DNA from: a bacterium
GTDB lineage: Bacteria; Krumholzibacteriota; Krumholzibacteriia; LZORAL124-64-63
NCBI GenBank assembly: GCA_024231905.1
Contig: JAAEQC010000033.1
Location: forward strand, 248,001 to 312,000
Length of the DNA stretch: 64,000 bases
Reading direction: 5' to 3'
Shown here piece after piece: positions 38,762 to 46,805 of the stretch (position 1 is the stretch's first letter; each line of letters begins with the position of its first letter). The notes beneath the pieces were generated by a model. The model made no database searches. It saw only the letters and a program-made list of their open reading frames with translations, and was not told where the DNA came from. Made by a program: the position numbers and the translations under genes.

Positions 38762-39028
38762 ACGGCGGGTATCCGGGCCCTCTTCTCCTGCACCTCCCGC
38801 AGCACCCGCAGCGTGGCGCCGGCCGGGCCGGTGCTGTCGACGACCGCCCGTCTCAGCTGGGCGTTGGGTGCCAGGACTCCGTAGTACCGGTGTTTGTGGG
38901 CCGCGGCGAGGTCACCAACCCGGCCAGCCGCTTCAGCAGTTGGAGTGGGGTCAGGACCTGTTCCGTGCGGCCAACCATGGTGGGCTTGCGCAGACTGTAG
39001 ACCAGGGTATCGGTGTTCAGCCTGCCGC
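38762..39028 (-). pseudogene. Fragment of an IS91-type (Y2) transposase
   Basis: Minus strand reads GRLNTDTLVYSLRKPTMVGR, EQVLTPLQLLKRLAGLV, then after a one-base frameshift HKHRYYGVLAPNAQLRRAVV. This is the C-terminal region typical of IS91/IS801-type transposases (LTPLELLERLAALVPPPR..HRYHGVLAPN). Both the frameshift and the missing N-terminal half show it is dead. It lies directly before tRNA-Glu in the youngest-position cassette. Confidence 0.7.
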
Positions 39029-39075
39029 GGCGCTCCTGGGCTAGCGGCGGCCGACGGTCCGTCCGGATCAGAAAA

Positions 39076-39108
39076 TGCGCCTCCCCCGGCGATTCCGGGG
39101 AAGGCGCT
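39076..39108 (-). terminator. Terminator of the tRNA-Gln/tRNA-Glu transcript (repeat copy R12 hairpin)
   Basis: Stem gcgccttccccgg/ccgggggaggcgc on the minus strand with attttctg after it, five bases beyond the tRNA-Glu CCA end. It occupies the same position and has the same shape as the hairpins of the eleven composite repeats. Confidence 0.8.
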
Positions 39109-39113
39109 TAGAG

Positions 39114-39189
39114 TGGTACCCCGTACGGGACTCGAACCCGTGTTACCGGCGTGAGAGGCCAGCGTCCTAGGCCACTAGACGAACGGGGC
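39114..39189 (-). tRNA. tRNA-Glu (anticodon CTC)
   Basis: 76 nt with encoded CCA. Acceptor GCCCCGT/ACGGGGT (one G-U pair), anticodon stem CTGGC/GCCGG with loop CTCTCAC giving CTC, T-arm CGGGTTCGAGTCCCG. Its last 12-13 bases (plus strand tggtaccccgta[c]) are the core found in all composite repeats, so this gene is the presumed integration target. Transcribed with tRNA-Gln, 39 bp upstream. The plus-strand ORF with PRTGLEPVLPA is its antisense reading. Confidence 0.95.
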
Positions 39190-39228
39190 ACGTTCTTTTG
39201 CGAACCCGTTGCTCGGGTTCTTGATTCG

Positions 39229-39302
39229 TGGTTGCCCGGGAAGGATTCGAACCCTCATCGACTGAGCCAGAGTCAGCTGTCCTGCCGTTGGACGACCGGG
39301 CA
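39229..39302 (-). tRNA. tRNA-Gln (anticodon CTG)
   Basis: 74 nt with encoded CCA. Acceptor TGCCCGG/CCGGGCA, anticodon stem GCTGA/TCAGT with loop CTCTGGC giving CTG, T-arm GAGGGTTCGAATCCTTC. First gene of the tRNA pair. An alternative register giving GGC (Ala) would put a pyrimidine at position 37 and is less likely. Confidence 0.9.
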
Positions 39303-39314
39303 CTCAAGGCCGGA

Positions 39315-39343
39315 AATATATAAGGGACGCTGCGGTCGTGCAA
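39315..39343 (-). promoter_or_regulatory. Promoter of the tRNA-Gln/tRNA-Glu operon
   Basis: Minus strand TTGCAC (39343-39338), exactly 17 bp, TATATT (39320-39315), 12 bases before tRNA-Gln. A near-consensus sigma70-type promoter in a GC-rich genome, fitting for stable RNA. Confidence 0.7.
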
Positions 39344-39374
39344 GTACCGATCCTCGGCTTTTTTCGGCCTGTTT

Positions 39375-41549
39375 TCACCGGTTCGGCCCGTCCCCGGCCT
39401 CTTCCCGGGGCGCCGATCGCCGCTCCACGGGCCGGTACCGCCCCAATTCCCGGTGCATCAGGCCATGCAGCGCCTCCGGGGACTCCAGATCCATGGGCCC
39501 CACCGACCAGCCCGCCGGAGCCAGCAGGAAGGGCTCGGACTGGGCGCCGCCGATGCCCCCATGGCTGCTGATCTGCTCCTCGAAGACCACCACGTTGTCC
39601 CCTTCCACGGGCCAGGTGCCGTGGAGCACGAGGTCGCCACTGTCCGGGTAGCTCAGGAGCTGGGCCAGCTCGCCGGCCCAGCGGTCCGGCTGGCGGAAAG
39701 GCCCCAGGGGATCGTGATCGCCGCCCAGTTGGCCGGTGATGAGGTTGCGCACACCGCCGTCGCACAGGGCCACCGCATCGCCGAACTCGCGACCGGCCAG
39801 GACCAGGCCGATGCCCAGATGCCGCGTCAAGCTCTCCACCAGACCCGGGTACAGGACGCAGATCTCCTCCAGGTGCAGCGGCCGCTCGTGCCCCGTGAAG
39901 TAGACATGGGCCAGGCTCCCGGACTCGCAGACCACCACCTCGGCGTCGTCCGCGCCGACGGGCGCATCCCCCTCGGCCAGCCGGGACAATGTGCGTCGGC
40001 TGCGCTTGGCGGCCCACCCCAAAGCTCCTGAGGGCGTCTCCTCCAGCTCGGCCAGCAGGTGGGCGGTGTAGCTCTGGTCCGGGTTGAAGACCCGACCCGG
40101 GTCGTACTCGCCCGTGCGCGCCACACCCACCAGGCGGGCCACGGTGGCCGCCAGCGGCTCGCCGCAGAGGACCCGGAAGGGCACGCTGGGCGTCTGCCCG
40201 TGGTCGGACATGAGGACGATGTCGTAGCGCACCGGCGACTGGCGTCCCGCCCGCCGGCGCAACTTCCGTAACTGGCGGTCGAAGGACGCCAGCGAGAGCT
40301 GCGATTCATAGCTCACCGGTCCCGCGTGGTGGGCCACGTCGTCGTAGCCCACGAAGTTGCTGTAGATGACCGGCACGCCGCGCACCATGTCCTGCTTCAG
40401 CCAGAAGAAGCTCAGGTCCCGCAAGAAGGAGTTGGCCACCGCCCGGCGTGCCACCCGCTGGAAGCTGAAGCGCAGGTGGGGCTTGGAGCGGTCCAGGCGG
40501 CGGGCCCCGGCCAGGACCAGCCCCTTCAGGAGGTCCCACACGCCACCCAACACGGCCGTGGTGTAGGCAAAGGGGCTGAGGAAGAAGAGGTTGAAGTCGG
40601 CGTGCTCGCCCTCGCGCCGCTCATCCGCCGCCTCGCCCAGGGCGCTGACGGTCATGAGGCGCTTGGCCGCACCGCCGCTCATGAAGGTGTTCACGCAGGA
40701 TCCGCCGGCCAGCAGAGGCCGGTCGCCCCGGGCAGCCACCTCCGCCTCCAGACGCCGCAGGTCCTCGGGCTGGCTGACCACGCACAAGCGCTGGGCCGTG
40801 CGGTCGAACCAGCGGTAGCCCGGCACGTTGTGCCGGTCGCCGTAGAAGAGCCCCGCCTGCACCGCCGGGGTGTTGGACGGCACGCCGCAGTGCCAGGCGT
40901 GCAACCGGTGTGAGCCCCGGGCCAGCATAGCCGTCATGGTGGGCATGCGGCCCCGCTCGAGCACCCGGCGCAGACTGCCCAGGGAGAGTCCGTCCACCTG
41001 CAGGATCAGGAGGCCGCGCAGGGGTTTGCGCTCGGGTCGGGGCCCGAAGCGGCGGCCCAGGCGGTAGATGAGCGACTGGTAGAAGGGGTAGGCCTCGTCG
41101 ATCCCCAGCCAGCCCACCACGCTGGTGGACACCGCGAGCATGATCAACGTACCCAGCAGGACGTCGCCGTAGTGGCCCGCGTGGAAGGCCGGTTCGGCCC
41201 GGGCCGCCAGCCACAGGATCAGTCCGTTGAACAGGAGGGTGGGCAGGCCGAGGGTGAAACCGTTCAGGGGCAGGGTCAGGAAGAGCAGTACGGGCCGCAA
41301 CACGATGATCAGCAGGGCGAAGATCACCGGCAGGCGCAGCATGGCGACCCACCAGCCGGGCACGCTCGTGTCCAGGCGGAACCCGGGCAGCAGCACCGTG
41401 GCCAGCAGCAGGGACAGCACCGCCACGATCCAGACCAGGACGTAGCGGCCGAGAATGCCCAGCGCCGTTCTCGCGTCTGACCCCTTTCGTCGGCGGCGCG
41501 CGTCAGGCGGAGGCGGCGGTCTCCAGCCGGCGCACCGTACGCGGCCCAC
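39375..41549 (-). CDS. Membrane phosphodiesterase/nucleotide-pyrophosphatase-like protein with N-terminal holin-like domain
   Basis: 724-aa ORF from a GTG start. Residues ~30-140 have four membrane helices of the 'phage holin family 4' type (YVLVWIVAVLSLLLATVLLPGF, LPLNGFTLGLPTLLFNGLILW). Residues ~165-700 are an alkaline-phosphatase-superfamily phosphodiesterase: LLILQVDGLS, MPTMTAMLARGSHRLHAW, GVPSNTPAVQAGLFYG, YDDVAHHAG, VLMSDHGQT. The ORF start lies 47 bp inside gltX; no better downstream ATG/GTG/TTG precedes the first helix, so the overlap may be real. Could act on a lipid head group or surface polymer; the substrate is unknown. Confidence 0.82.
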   Translation of the reverse strand: MGRVRCAGWRPPPPPDARRRRKGSDARTALGILGRYVLVWIVAVLSLLLATVLLPGFRLDTSVPGWWVAMLRLPVIFALLIIVLRPVLLFLTLPLNGFTLGLPTLLFNGLILWLAARAEPAFHAGHYGDVLLGTLIMLAVSTSVVGWLGIDEAYPFYQSLIYRLGRRFGPRPERKPLRGLLILQVDGLSLGSLRRVLERGRMPTMTAMLARGSHRLHAWHCGVPSNTPAVQAGLFYGDRHNVPGYRWFDRTAQRLCVVSQPEDLRRLEAEVAARGDRPLLAGGSCVNTFMSGGAAKRLMTVSALGEAADERREGEHADFNLFFLSPFAYTTAVLGGVWDLLKGLVLAGARRLDRSKPHLRFSFQRVARRAVANSFLRDLSFFWLKQDMVRGVPVIYSNFVGYDDVAHHAGPVSYESQLSLASFDRQLRKLRRRAGRQSPVRYDIVLMSDHGQTPSVPFRVLCGEPLAATVARLVGVARTGEYDPGRVFNPDQSYTAHLLAELEETPSGALGWAAKRSRRTLSRLAEGDAPVGADDAEVVVCESGSLAHVYFTGHERPLHLEEICVLYPGLVESLTRHLGIGLVLAGREFGDAVALCDGGVRNLITGQLGGDHDPLGPFRQPDRWAGELAQLLSYPDSGDLVLHGTWPVEGDNVVVFEEQISSHGGIGGAQSEPFLLAPAGWSVGPMDLESPEALHGLMHRELGRYRPVERRSAPREEAGDGPNR

Positions 41550-42999
41550 CCAGCAGTTCCATGACCTCGAAGATACCCGCGCTGCGGGACTGACCCGAGA
41601 GCGCCACCCGGGCCGGATGGATGAGGTCGCCGGCCTTCAGCCCGAGCTTCTCCGCCAGTTCGCGCACGACGCCCTCGAAGGCTTCTGCCTCCTGCGGCGC
41701 ATCCAGGTCGAGACTCTCGGATAGAGCGCCGGCCAGGACCTTCAGGCGGCTGCGGCCCTCGTCGGTGGCCACGTGCTCGTCCCAGGCCTCCTGGTCCTTG
41801 AAGTGGTCGTCGGTGAAGAAGAAGCCGATCTGCTCGGGCAGGTTCACCAGACTGCTGAAGCGTCCGCCCAGCATGGCCAGCAGGCGGGCCAGGTAGGCGC
41901 GGGTGTCGTCCGCCCCGTGAATGCGCCAGTCGTCGGCCAGGCCCCAGCCCTGCTTCTCGATCATGGGCAGGGCCAGGTCCAGACGCTCCTCGGGGGTCAG
42001 GCGCTTGATGTGCATGGCGTTGATGTGGGCGAGCTTGTCGTAGTCGAAAGCCGCGGGCGAGGAGTTCACCTTCTTGAGACTGAACTTGCCCACGATGGCC
42101 TTGGTGCGCATGACCTCGTCGGCGCTGCCCCCCGGGGACCAGCCCAGCAGGGCCAGGTAGTTCACCATGGCCTCGGGGATGATGCCCTGGTCGGCGAACT
42201 CGGCCACGCTGGTGGCGCCGTGGCGCTTGCTGAGGCGCTTCTTGTCCGGTCCCAGGATCATGGGCATGTGCCCGAACTTGGGCGGCTTCCAGTCCAGGGC
42301 CTGGTAGATCAGCAGCTGGAAGGGCGTGTTGGACACGTGGTCGTCGCCCCGCAAGACGTGGGTGATGCCCATGAGGTGGTCGTCCACCACGCAGGCGAAC
42401 TGGTAGGTGGGGAAACCGTCGGCCTTGACGATGACCCGGTCCACCAGGACCTCGTTCTGGAACTCGCGTTTGTCGACGATGACGTCGTACCAGAAGGTGC
42501 TGCCCTCGTCCGGAGTGCGCAGGCGCCAGGCGTGGGGCCGGCTCTCGGCCTCGAAGGCGGCGATGGCGTCGGCGTCCAGGTGGCGGCAATGGCCGTCGTA
42601 GCCTTCCCACACGCCGCCGGCCTCGCGCACGGCGGCCTCCCGGGCGGCCAGGTCGTCGGCGTTGCAGAAGCAGCGGTAGACCTTGTCCTCGGTGGCCAGC
42701 TTGATGAGGTGGGCCCGGTACAGGTCCAGGCGCTCGGACTGGCGGTAGGGGCCGAAATCGCCGCCCGCGTCGGGTCCTTCGTCCCAGTCCAGTCCCAGCC
42801 AGTTCATGCCCTCGAGGATGGCGGCGTAGCTCTCGTCCGAGCTGCGCTCCTGGTCCGTGTCCTCGATGCGCAGGACGAAGGTGCCACCCTGGCTCCGAGC
42901 GTACAGCCAGTTGAAGAGGGCGGTGCGGGCGCCGCCCACGTGCAGGTGGCCCGTGGGACTCGGCGCGAAGCGGACGCGGGGCGGGACAGGTGCGTTCAT
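41503..42999 (-). CDS. gltX: Glutamyl-tRNA synthetase
   Basis: 498 aa. I use the ATG at 42999 (MNAPVPPRVRFAPSPTGHLH), not the longer ORF from 43128. Class I signatures: HIGH equivalent in PSPTGHLHVGG, and KMSKS equivalent in DKKRLSKRHG. It charges tRNA-Glu, and tRNA-Gln too if an amidotransferase route is used. The tRNA-Gln and tRNA-Glu genes lie 2.2 kb downstream on the same strand. Followed directly by the phosphodiesterase gene. Confidence 0.97.
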   Translation of the reverse strand: MNAPVPPRVRFAPSPTGHLHVGGARTALFNWLYARSQGGTFVLRIEDTDQERSSDESYAAILEGMNWLGLDWDEGPDAGGDFGPYRQSERLDLYRAHLIKLATEDKVYRCFCNADDLAAREAAVREAGGVWEGYDGHCRHLDADAIAAFEAESRPHAWRLRTPDEGSTFWYDVIVDKREFQNEVLVDRVIVKADGFPTYQFACVVDDHLMGITHVLRGDDHVSNTPFQLLIYQALDWKPPKFGHMPMILGPDKKRLSKRHGATSVAEFADQGIIPEAMVNYLALLGWSPGGSADEVMRTKAIVGKFSLKKVNSSPAAFDYDKLAHINAMHIKRLTPEERLDLALPMIEKQGWGLADDWRIHGADDTRAYLARLLAMLGGRFSSLVNLPEQIGFFFTDDHFKDQEAWDEHVATDEGRSRLKVLAGALSESLDLDAPQEAEAFEGVVRELAEKLGLKAGDLIHPARVALSGQSRSAGIFEVMELLGGPRTVRRLETAASA

Positions 43000-43045
43000 G
43001 GGGTGCGGGACCTTTCCTGTGGTCGCCGGCGCCGGCGCGCGCGGC

Positions 43046-44086
43046 TCAGCGTTCGACGTGGGGACGGCGGGCCTCGATGGCCTCGCCCAAGGGTTCCCCA
43101 AGTTGGACCGGATCCACCATCCGCGCAAGCCCCGCCAGGTCCTCGCCCCATTCGGCCAGGGCGGCGGCGTCCGGGTCGGCCCCGTCGCGCACCGCCTGCA
43201 GGAAGGCGCGCAGGGCCGTCAGTCCGCCCTGGTTCTCCACCAGCTCCCAGGCGCAGAGGAAAGACGTGTAGCAGGCCCGGCGGTGGAGGTAGCGGTCCTG
43301 GCCCCGGTCCGGATTCACACCCGCGCCCAGGATCTCCGACGCCTCCTCCGGCGTCATGAGCACCGGCCCCTCCTTGCGGAACTCGGCCATGTAATTGACG
43401 AGGTGGACGCCGTCCTCGGACAGGTACTCCACCAGTCCCTGGCGCAGCCACAGGGGCAGGTCCACGGGCAGGCCCTGGTCCAGGAGCCACTCGGCCACGA
43501 CCTGGTAGGCGGCGTGGCCGTCCAGGGTGCGCGCCTGGAGGGTGCCGATGGGTTGCAGCAGGGCCCGGCTGCCCTCGCGCTGGTAGAAGTGCCAGATGTC
43601 CAGGCCCGTCACTTCCCGGAAGTGGGGCACGTTGTCGGTGTTCACCATGATCAGGGTGTCCGGGGCGTCGAAGCCCAGCAGGGCGGTCAGTTCGCGATGA
43701 GCCATGTCCGCCAGGCCGAGGAACGGGAGCATGTCGCAGGGGCCGTAGCCCGCGTGGTGCACCAGCACCAGGTTGCCGCGGGACTTGGCCTCGTCGGTCA
43801 TGCGCACGTCGCGGGCGGAGATGAATCCGCCACGATCGCAGTAGGCCCCGGGGCCGTAGGGCTCGCCGTCCGCGTCCACCGGCGCCTGCCAGTCGGACCA
43901 GGTATGAGCGTGCATATGATCCGGGAAGCCAGCCAGTTCCAACTGCCGCGCATTGCAGCGGGGAAAGACCGTGTCCGGGGTCAGGGGCGGCAGGTCGGCC
44001 GGGTGGAACTGGGCCACCGCCGGCAGGGCGAACAGGATGAACAGGGCGCAGCAGAGCAGGGCGGCCGGGGTCGGGTTTCGCATCAC
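43046..44086 (-). CDS. Secreted peptidase-MA-like protein without an evident HExxH
   Basis: 346 aa with signal peptide (LLCCALFILFALPAVAQ). The central region, DGHAAYQVVAEWLLDQGLP then LPLWLRQGLVEYLSEDG, recalls gluzincins of the peptidase-MA type (HExxH ... WLxEGLAEY), but the first motif reads HAAYQ, so the zinc site is missing or altered. Seven or more Cys. Function unknown. It begins 4 bases after the stop of the TPR gene, so the two form an operon ahead of gltX. Confidence 0.7.
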   Translation of the reverse strand: MMRNPTPAALLCCALFILFALPAVAQFHPADLPPLTPDTVFPRCNARQLELAGFPDHMHAHTWSDWQAPVDADGEPYGPGAYCDRGGFISARDVRMTDEAKSRGNLVLVHHAGYGPCDMLPFLGLADMAHRELTALLGFDAPDTLIMVNTDNVPHFREVTGLDIWHFYQREGSRALLQPIGTLQARTLDGHAAYQVVAEWLLDQGLPVDLPLWLRQGLVEYLSEDGVHLVNYMAEFRKEGPVLMTPEEASEILGAGVNPDRGQDRYLHRRACYTSFLCAWELVENQGGLTALRAFLQAVRDGADPDAAALAEWGEDLAGLARMVDPVQLGEPLGEAIEARRPHVER

Positions 44087-44090
44087 GGTC

Positions 44091-45791
44091 CTACAGCTCC
44101 TTGGCTCGCTTGTACAGCTTCTCGGCCTGCTTCTTCTGGCCCAGCTTGTCGTAGACGAGCCCCATGTTGTTGTACACCGCCGGCGTCTCCTCGATGGACG
44201 CGGCGTGGTCGTAGGCGTCCAGGGCCTCGTCCCACCGGCCCAGGTAGTAGTAGGCCAGTCCCTGGCTGTAGTAGACCCGGTAGGACTCGGGTTCGAGATC
44301 GGCCATGGCCGTGAACGAGACGACGGCTTCCTCGTAGCGCTCGGCGTCCATGAGCGACAGCGAAAGGTTGTACCGGGCCTCGATCATGGTCGGATCGAGT
44401 TCGAGGGCCTTCCCGTAGGCCTTGACGGCGGTGCTGACTCGGCCGCTCTTGCGGGCGCAGATGCCGAGGTTGTAGGCCAGCTTGGATTCCGGCTGCAGTT
44501 CCAGGGCGTGCTCGTAGGGGTCGACGGCCGCCCCGTACTGCTTGGTCACCCGCAGGCACTGGGCCAGGGCGATCCAGGCCGGCGCCATGTCCGGCCGCTC
44601 CTTGACGACCTTGCGCAGGGACGCGATGGCCGCGTGGTACTTCTTCTCGCGAATCTGGCTGACGGCGTAGTTGTAGACCACCTCCGGCTTGGTGTCCGCG
44701 CTGGTCACGCCGGCCTTGAGGTATTCGGCCGCCTCGTCGTCACGACCCAGGCGCATGAGCAGGTTGCCGATGGCCAGGCGCAGGTCCGGGAACTCGGGAT
44801 CGATCTCGTAGGCCTTCCCGTAGGCGATCACGGCGTCGTCCAGACGGGCGGTCTTTTCGTGGACCTTGGCCGTGGCGATCCAGGTGCCGGCCCTGTCCGG
44901 GTGCTCGTCCCGGGCCAGGCGGGCGGCCACGCGAGCCTTCATGGATTCGTCGGCCCGCAGGTAGACGTCCACGATGCGCGGCAGCAGGTCGTCCCGGTCG
45001 GGCATCATCTCGTAGGCTGCCTCGTACTCGGCGGCCGCGTCCAGGTCCAGGCCGGAGGTCTCCAGGAGCTTGGCGTCGTCCACGTGCTGGGTCACCTGGT
45101 TGTGGACGATGGCCGCAGCCTCCCGGTGGCCGTCGTCCTGGGGACCGGTGCGGTCGCGGAAGGAGCGGGCCTGTTTCGTGTACTGGGCCAGCAGTTTGCG
45201 GACCGCGTCCTCCTCGCCCGCTTCGTGTTCCAGCTTGTTCAGGGCCAGGACCAGGCGCAGACCCTCGGGGCCCAGGCCGTAGTCCGAGCCGGCCAGTCCT
45301 TCCCGGTAGGTGGCACGGGCCTCGTCCAGGAGTCCGGCACGGGCCTGTGCGCCACCGATGAGGCGCCAGAAGTCATGCCCGCCCAACTCGTCGAAGCGCT
45401 GGTAGGCCCGGAACTCGGCGATGGCCATGTCGTGGTCGTCGAGGCGGCTGAAGGCCATGCCGAGGTTGCGGTGGTAGTCGCCGTAGCGGGGGTTGGCCTG
45501 GATGGCCCTGATGAACGAATCCCGGGCCAGGTCGAACCGGTCCTGGTTGGCATAGATCACGCCCAGATCGTTCCAGCCCTGGTGATCGGCCGGATTCCCC
45601 GCCAGTCGCTGGTCCAGTTCGGCGATCCGCTCGGCGTCGCTGGGCTCGGGCTGCTGGTCACGGCCCAGTTCGGGATCGCTGCCGGTGGAATCCTGGGCGG
45701 AAACCGCCACCGGACAGGTGGCGAATACGGCCAGAGCCAACAGGATCGTGAGGGCCGGAGTGCCGCCGGCCCGGTATGCGCGCTGCATCAT
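44091..45791 (-). CDS. Periplasmic TPR-repeat protein
   Basis: 566 aa from the ATG at 45791 (aaagga upstream); the 651-aa ORF includes non-coding sequence. Signal peptide MMQRAYRAGGTPALTILLAL ending AVSAQ. The rest is about a dozen TPR units (WNDLGVIYANQDRFDLARDSFIRAIQ, AYNLGICARKSGRVSTAVKAYGKALELDP). A protein-interaction scaffold; partners are not evident, but the following secreted protein is the likely one. Confidence 0.85.
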   Translation of the reverse strand: MMQRAYRAGGTPALTILLALAVFATCPVAVSAQDSTGSDPELGRDQQPEPSDAERIAELDQRLAGNPADHQGWNDLGVIYANQDRFDLARDSFIRAIQANPRYGDYHRNLGMAFSRLDDHDMAIAEFRAYQRFDELGGHDFWRLIGGAQARAGLLDEARATYREGLAGSDYGLGPEGLRLVLALNKLEHEAGEEDAVRKLLAQYTKQARSFRDRTGPQDDGHREAAAIVHNQVTQHVDDAKLLETSGLDLDAAAEYEAAYEMMPDRDDLLPRIVDVYLRADESMKARVAARLARDEHPDRAGTWIATAKVHEKTARLDDAVIAYGKAYEIDPEFPDLRLAIGNLLMRLGRDDEAAEYLKAGVTSADTKPEVVYNYAVSQIREKKYHAAIASLRKVVKERPDMAPAWIALAQCLRVTKQYGAAVDPYEHALELQPESKLAYNLGICARKSGRVSTAVKAYGKALELDPTMIEARYNLSLSLMDAERYEEAVVSFTAMADLEPESYRVYYSQGLAYYYLGRWDEALDAYDHAASIEETPAVYNNMGLVYDKLGQKKQAEKLYKRAKEL

Positions 45792-45992
45792 GGTCCTTTC
45801 GTCAGGCGGCGCCGTCCGCGCGGATGCGGAAAGCGCCTCCCGCTTCAACATGACCGGAAACGAAAATATCCCACGAATTCCGCCTTGGGCGACTCGTGGA
45901 CCGCGTCCGACCGGATGATAGGGAGGGGGCGGCGTCCTGTCCAGTCCGCGCGGCCGCTTGACTGGGGCGCTGGTTGCTGTTGCTTTAAGGAC

Positions 45993-46805
45993 ATGATTCT
46001 CTGCCACATCCTGGGCGCCGGTGGCGCCACCCCGCTGCCGGGCCACTCACCGGCGGCGTACCACATGGAAGTGGACGGCGACCCGATCCTGTTGGATCCG
46101 GGCCCCGGCGCCCTCGTGCGCCTGGTGGCCGCCGGTCGCGCGCCCGGCGGCGTGGACGACGTGGCCCACCTGCTGCTGAGCCACCTCCATCCTGATCATT
46201 GCCTGGACTTGGTGACCATCCTCTTCGCCGCCCACTCCCCCCTGCCTGCGTGCACGGATCCCCTGCTCATCACCGGCCCACCGGGGCTGCGCTACCTGCT
46301 GGAACGGTTCACCGGCATCTGGGGCAGCTCCCTGGAACCCCGCCGGCGGGAACTGCAGGTTCGGGAAGTGGTTGCAGGCGAGGCCTTCGATCTGCCGGGC
46401 GGCGGGCGCGTGGAAGGATTCGCCGTGGACCATCCCCAGGACCGGATGGCGGAGGTATGCCTCGGCTACCGTTTCCTGGACGGCGAGGGGCGCTCACTGG
46501 TCTACTCGGGCGACACGGGGCCCTGCCCCGGCCTGACCCGGGCCGCCGCGGGCTGCGATCTGCTGGTGGTGGAATGCTCCACCACCGACGAGCTGGCCAC
46601 ACCCGGCCACATGACCCCGACCGGGGTGGGCGAACTGTGCGCCGCCGCCGCCCCCGGCCGGGTCGCCCTGACCCACCAGTACCCGCCGGCGGCGGAACTG
46701 GACCTGCGGCCCCTGGTGGGCCGCCACACCGAAATACCCGTGATCCAGGCCCGGGACGGCACCGTGTTGTCCGTCCCGGCCCCTGAGGGAGAGCCCACAC
46801 CATGA
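45993..46805 (+). CDS. MBL-fold metallohydrolase (RNase Z-like)
   Basis: 270 aa. The ATG at 45993 has taagga close upstream; the 950-aa ORF on the track is a shadow of the TPR gene before this point. Motifs: LLSHLHPDHCLDL (HxHxDH), VYSGDTGPC, VVECSTTDE and VALTHQY. The residue pattern is that of RNase Z/phosphodiesterase-type beta-lactamase folds without the flexible arm of tRNase Z. The stop overlaps the next start (ATGA). Confidence 0.85.
   Translation: MILCHILGAGGATPLPGHSPAAYHMEVDGDPILLDPGPGALVRLVAAGRAPGGVDDVAHLLLSHLHPDHCLDLVTILFAAHSPLPACTDPLLITGPPGLRYLLERFTGIWGSSLEPRRRELQVREVVAGEAFDLPGGGRVEGFAVDHPQDRMAEVCLGYRFLDGEGRSLVYSGDTGPCPGLTRAAAGCDLLVVECSTTDELATPGHMTPTGVGELCAAAAPGRVALTHQYPPAAELDLRPLVGRHTEIPVIQARDGTVLSVPAPEGEPTP

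Noticed and set aside
38894-39154. ORF ending PRTGLEPVLPA
   Set aside because: The familiar antisense translation of a tRNA gene, here tRNA-Glu.
43953-45992. First 680 codons of the 950-aa plus-strand ORF
   Set aside because: Antisense to the TPR gene; only the part from 45993 (MBL-fold protein) is real.
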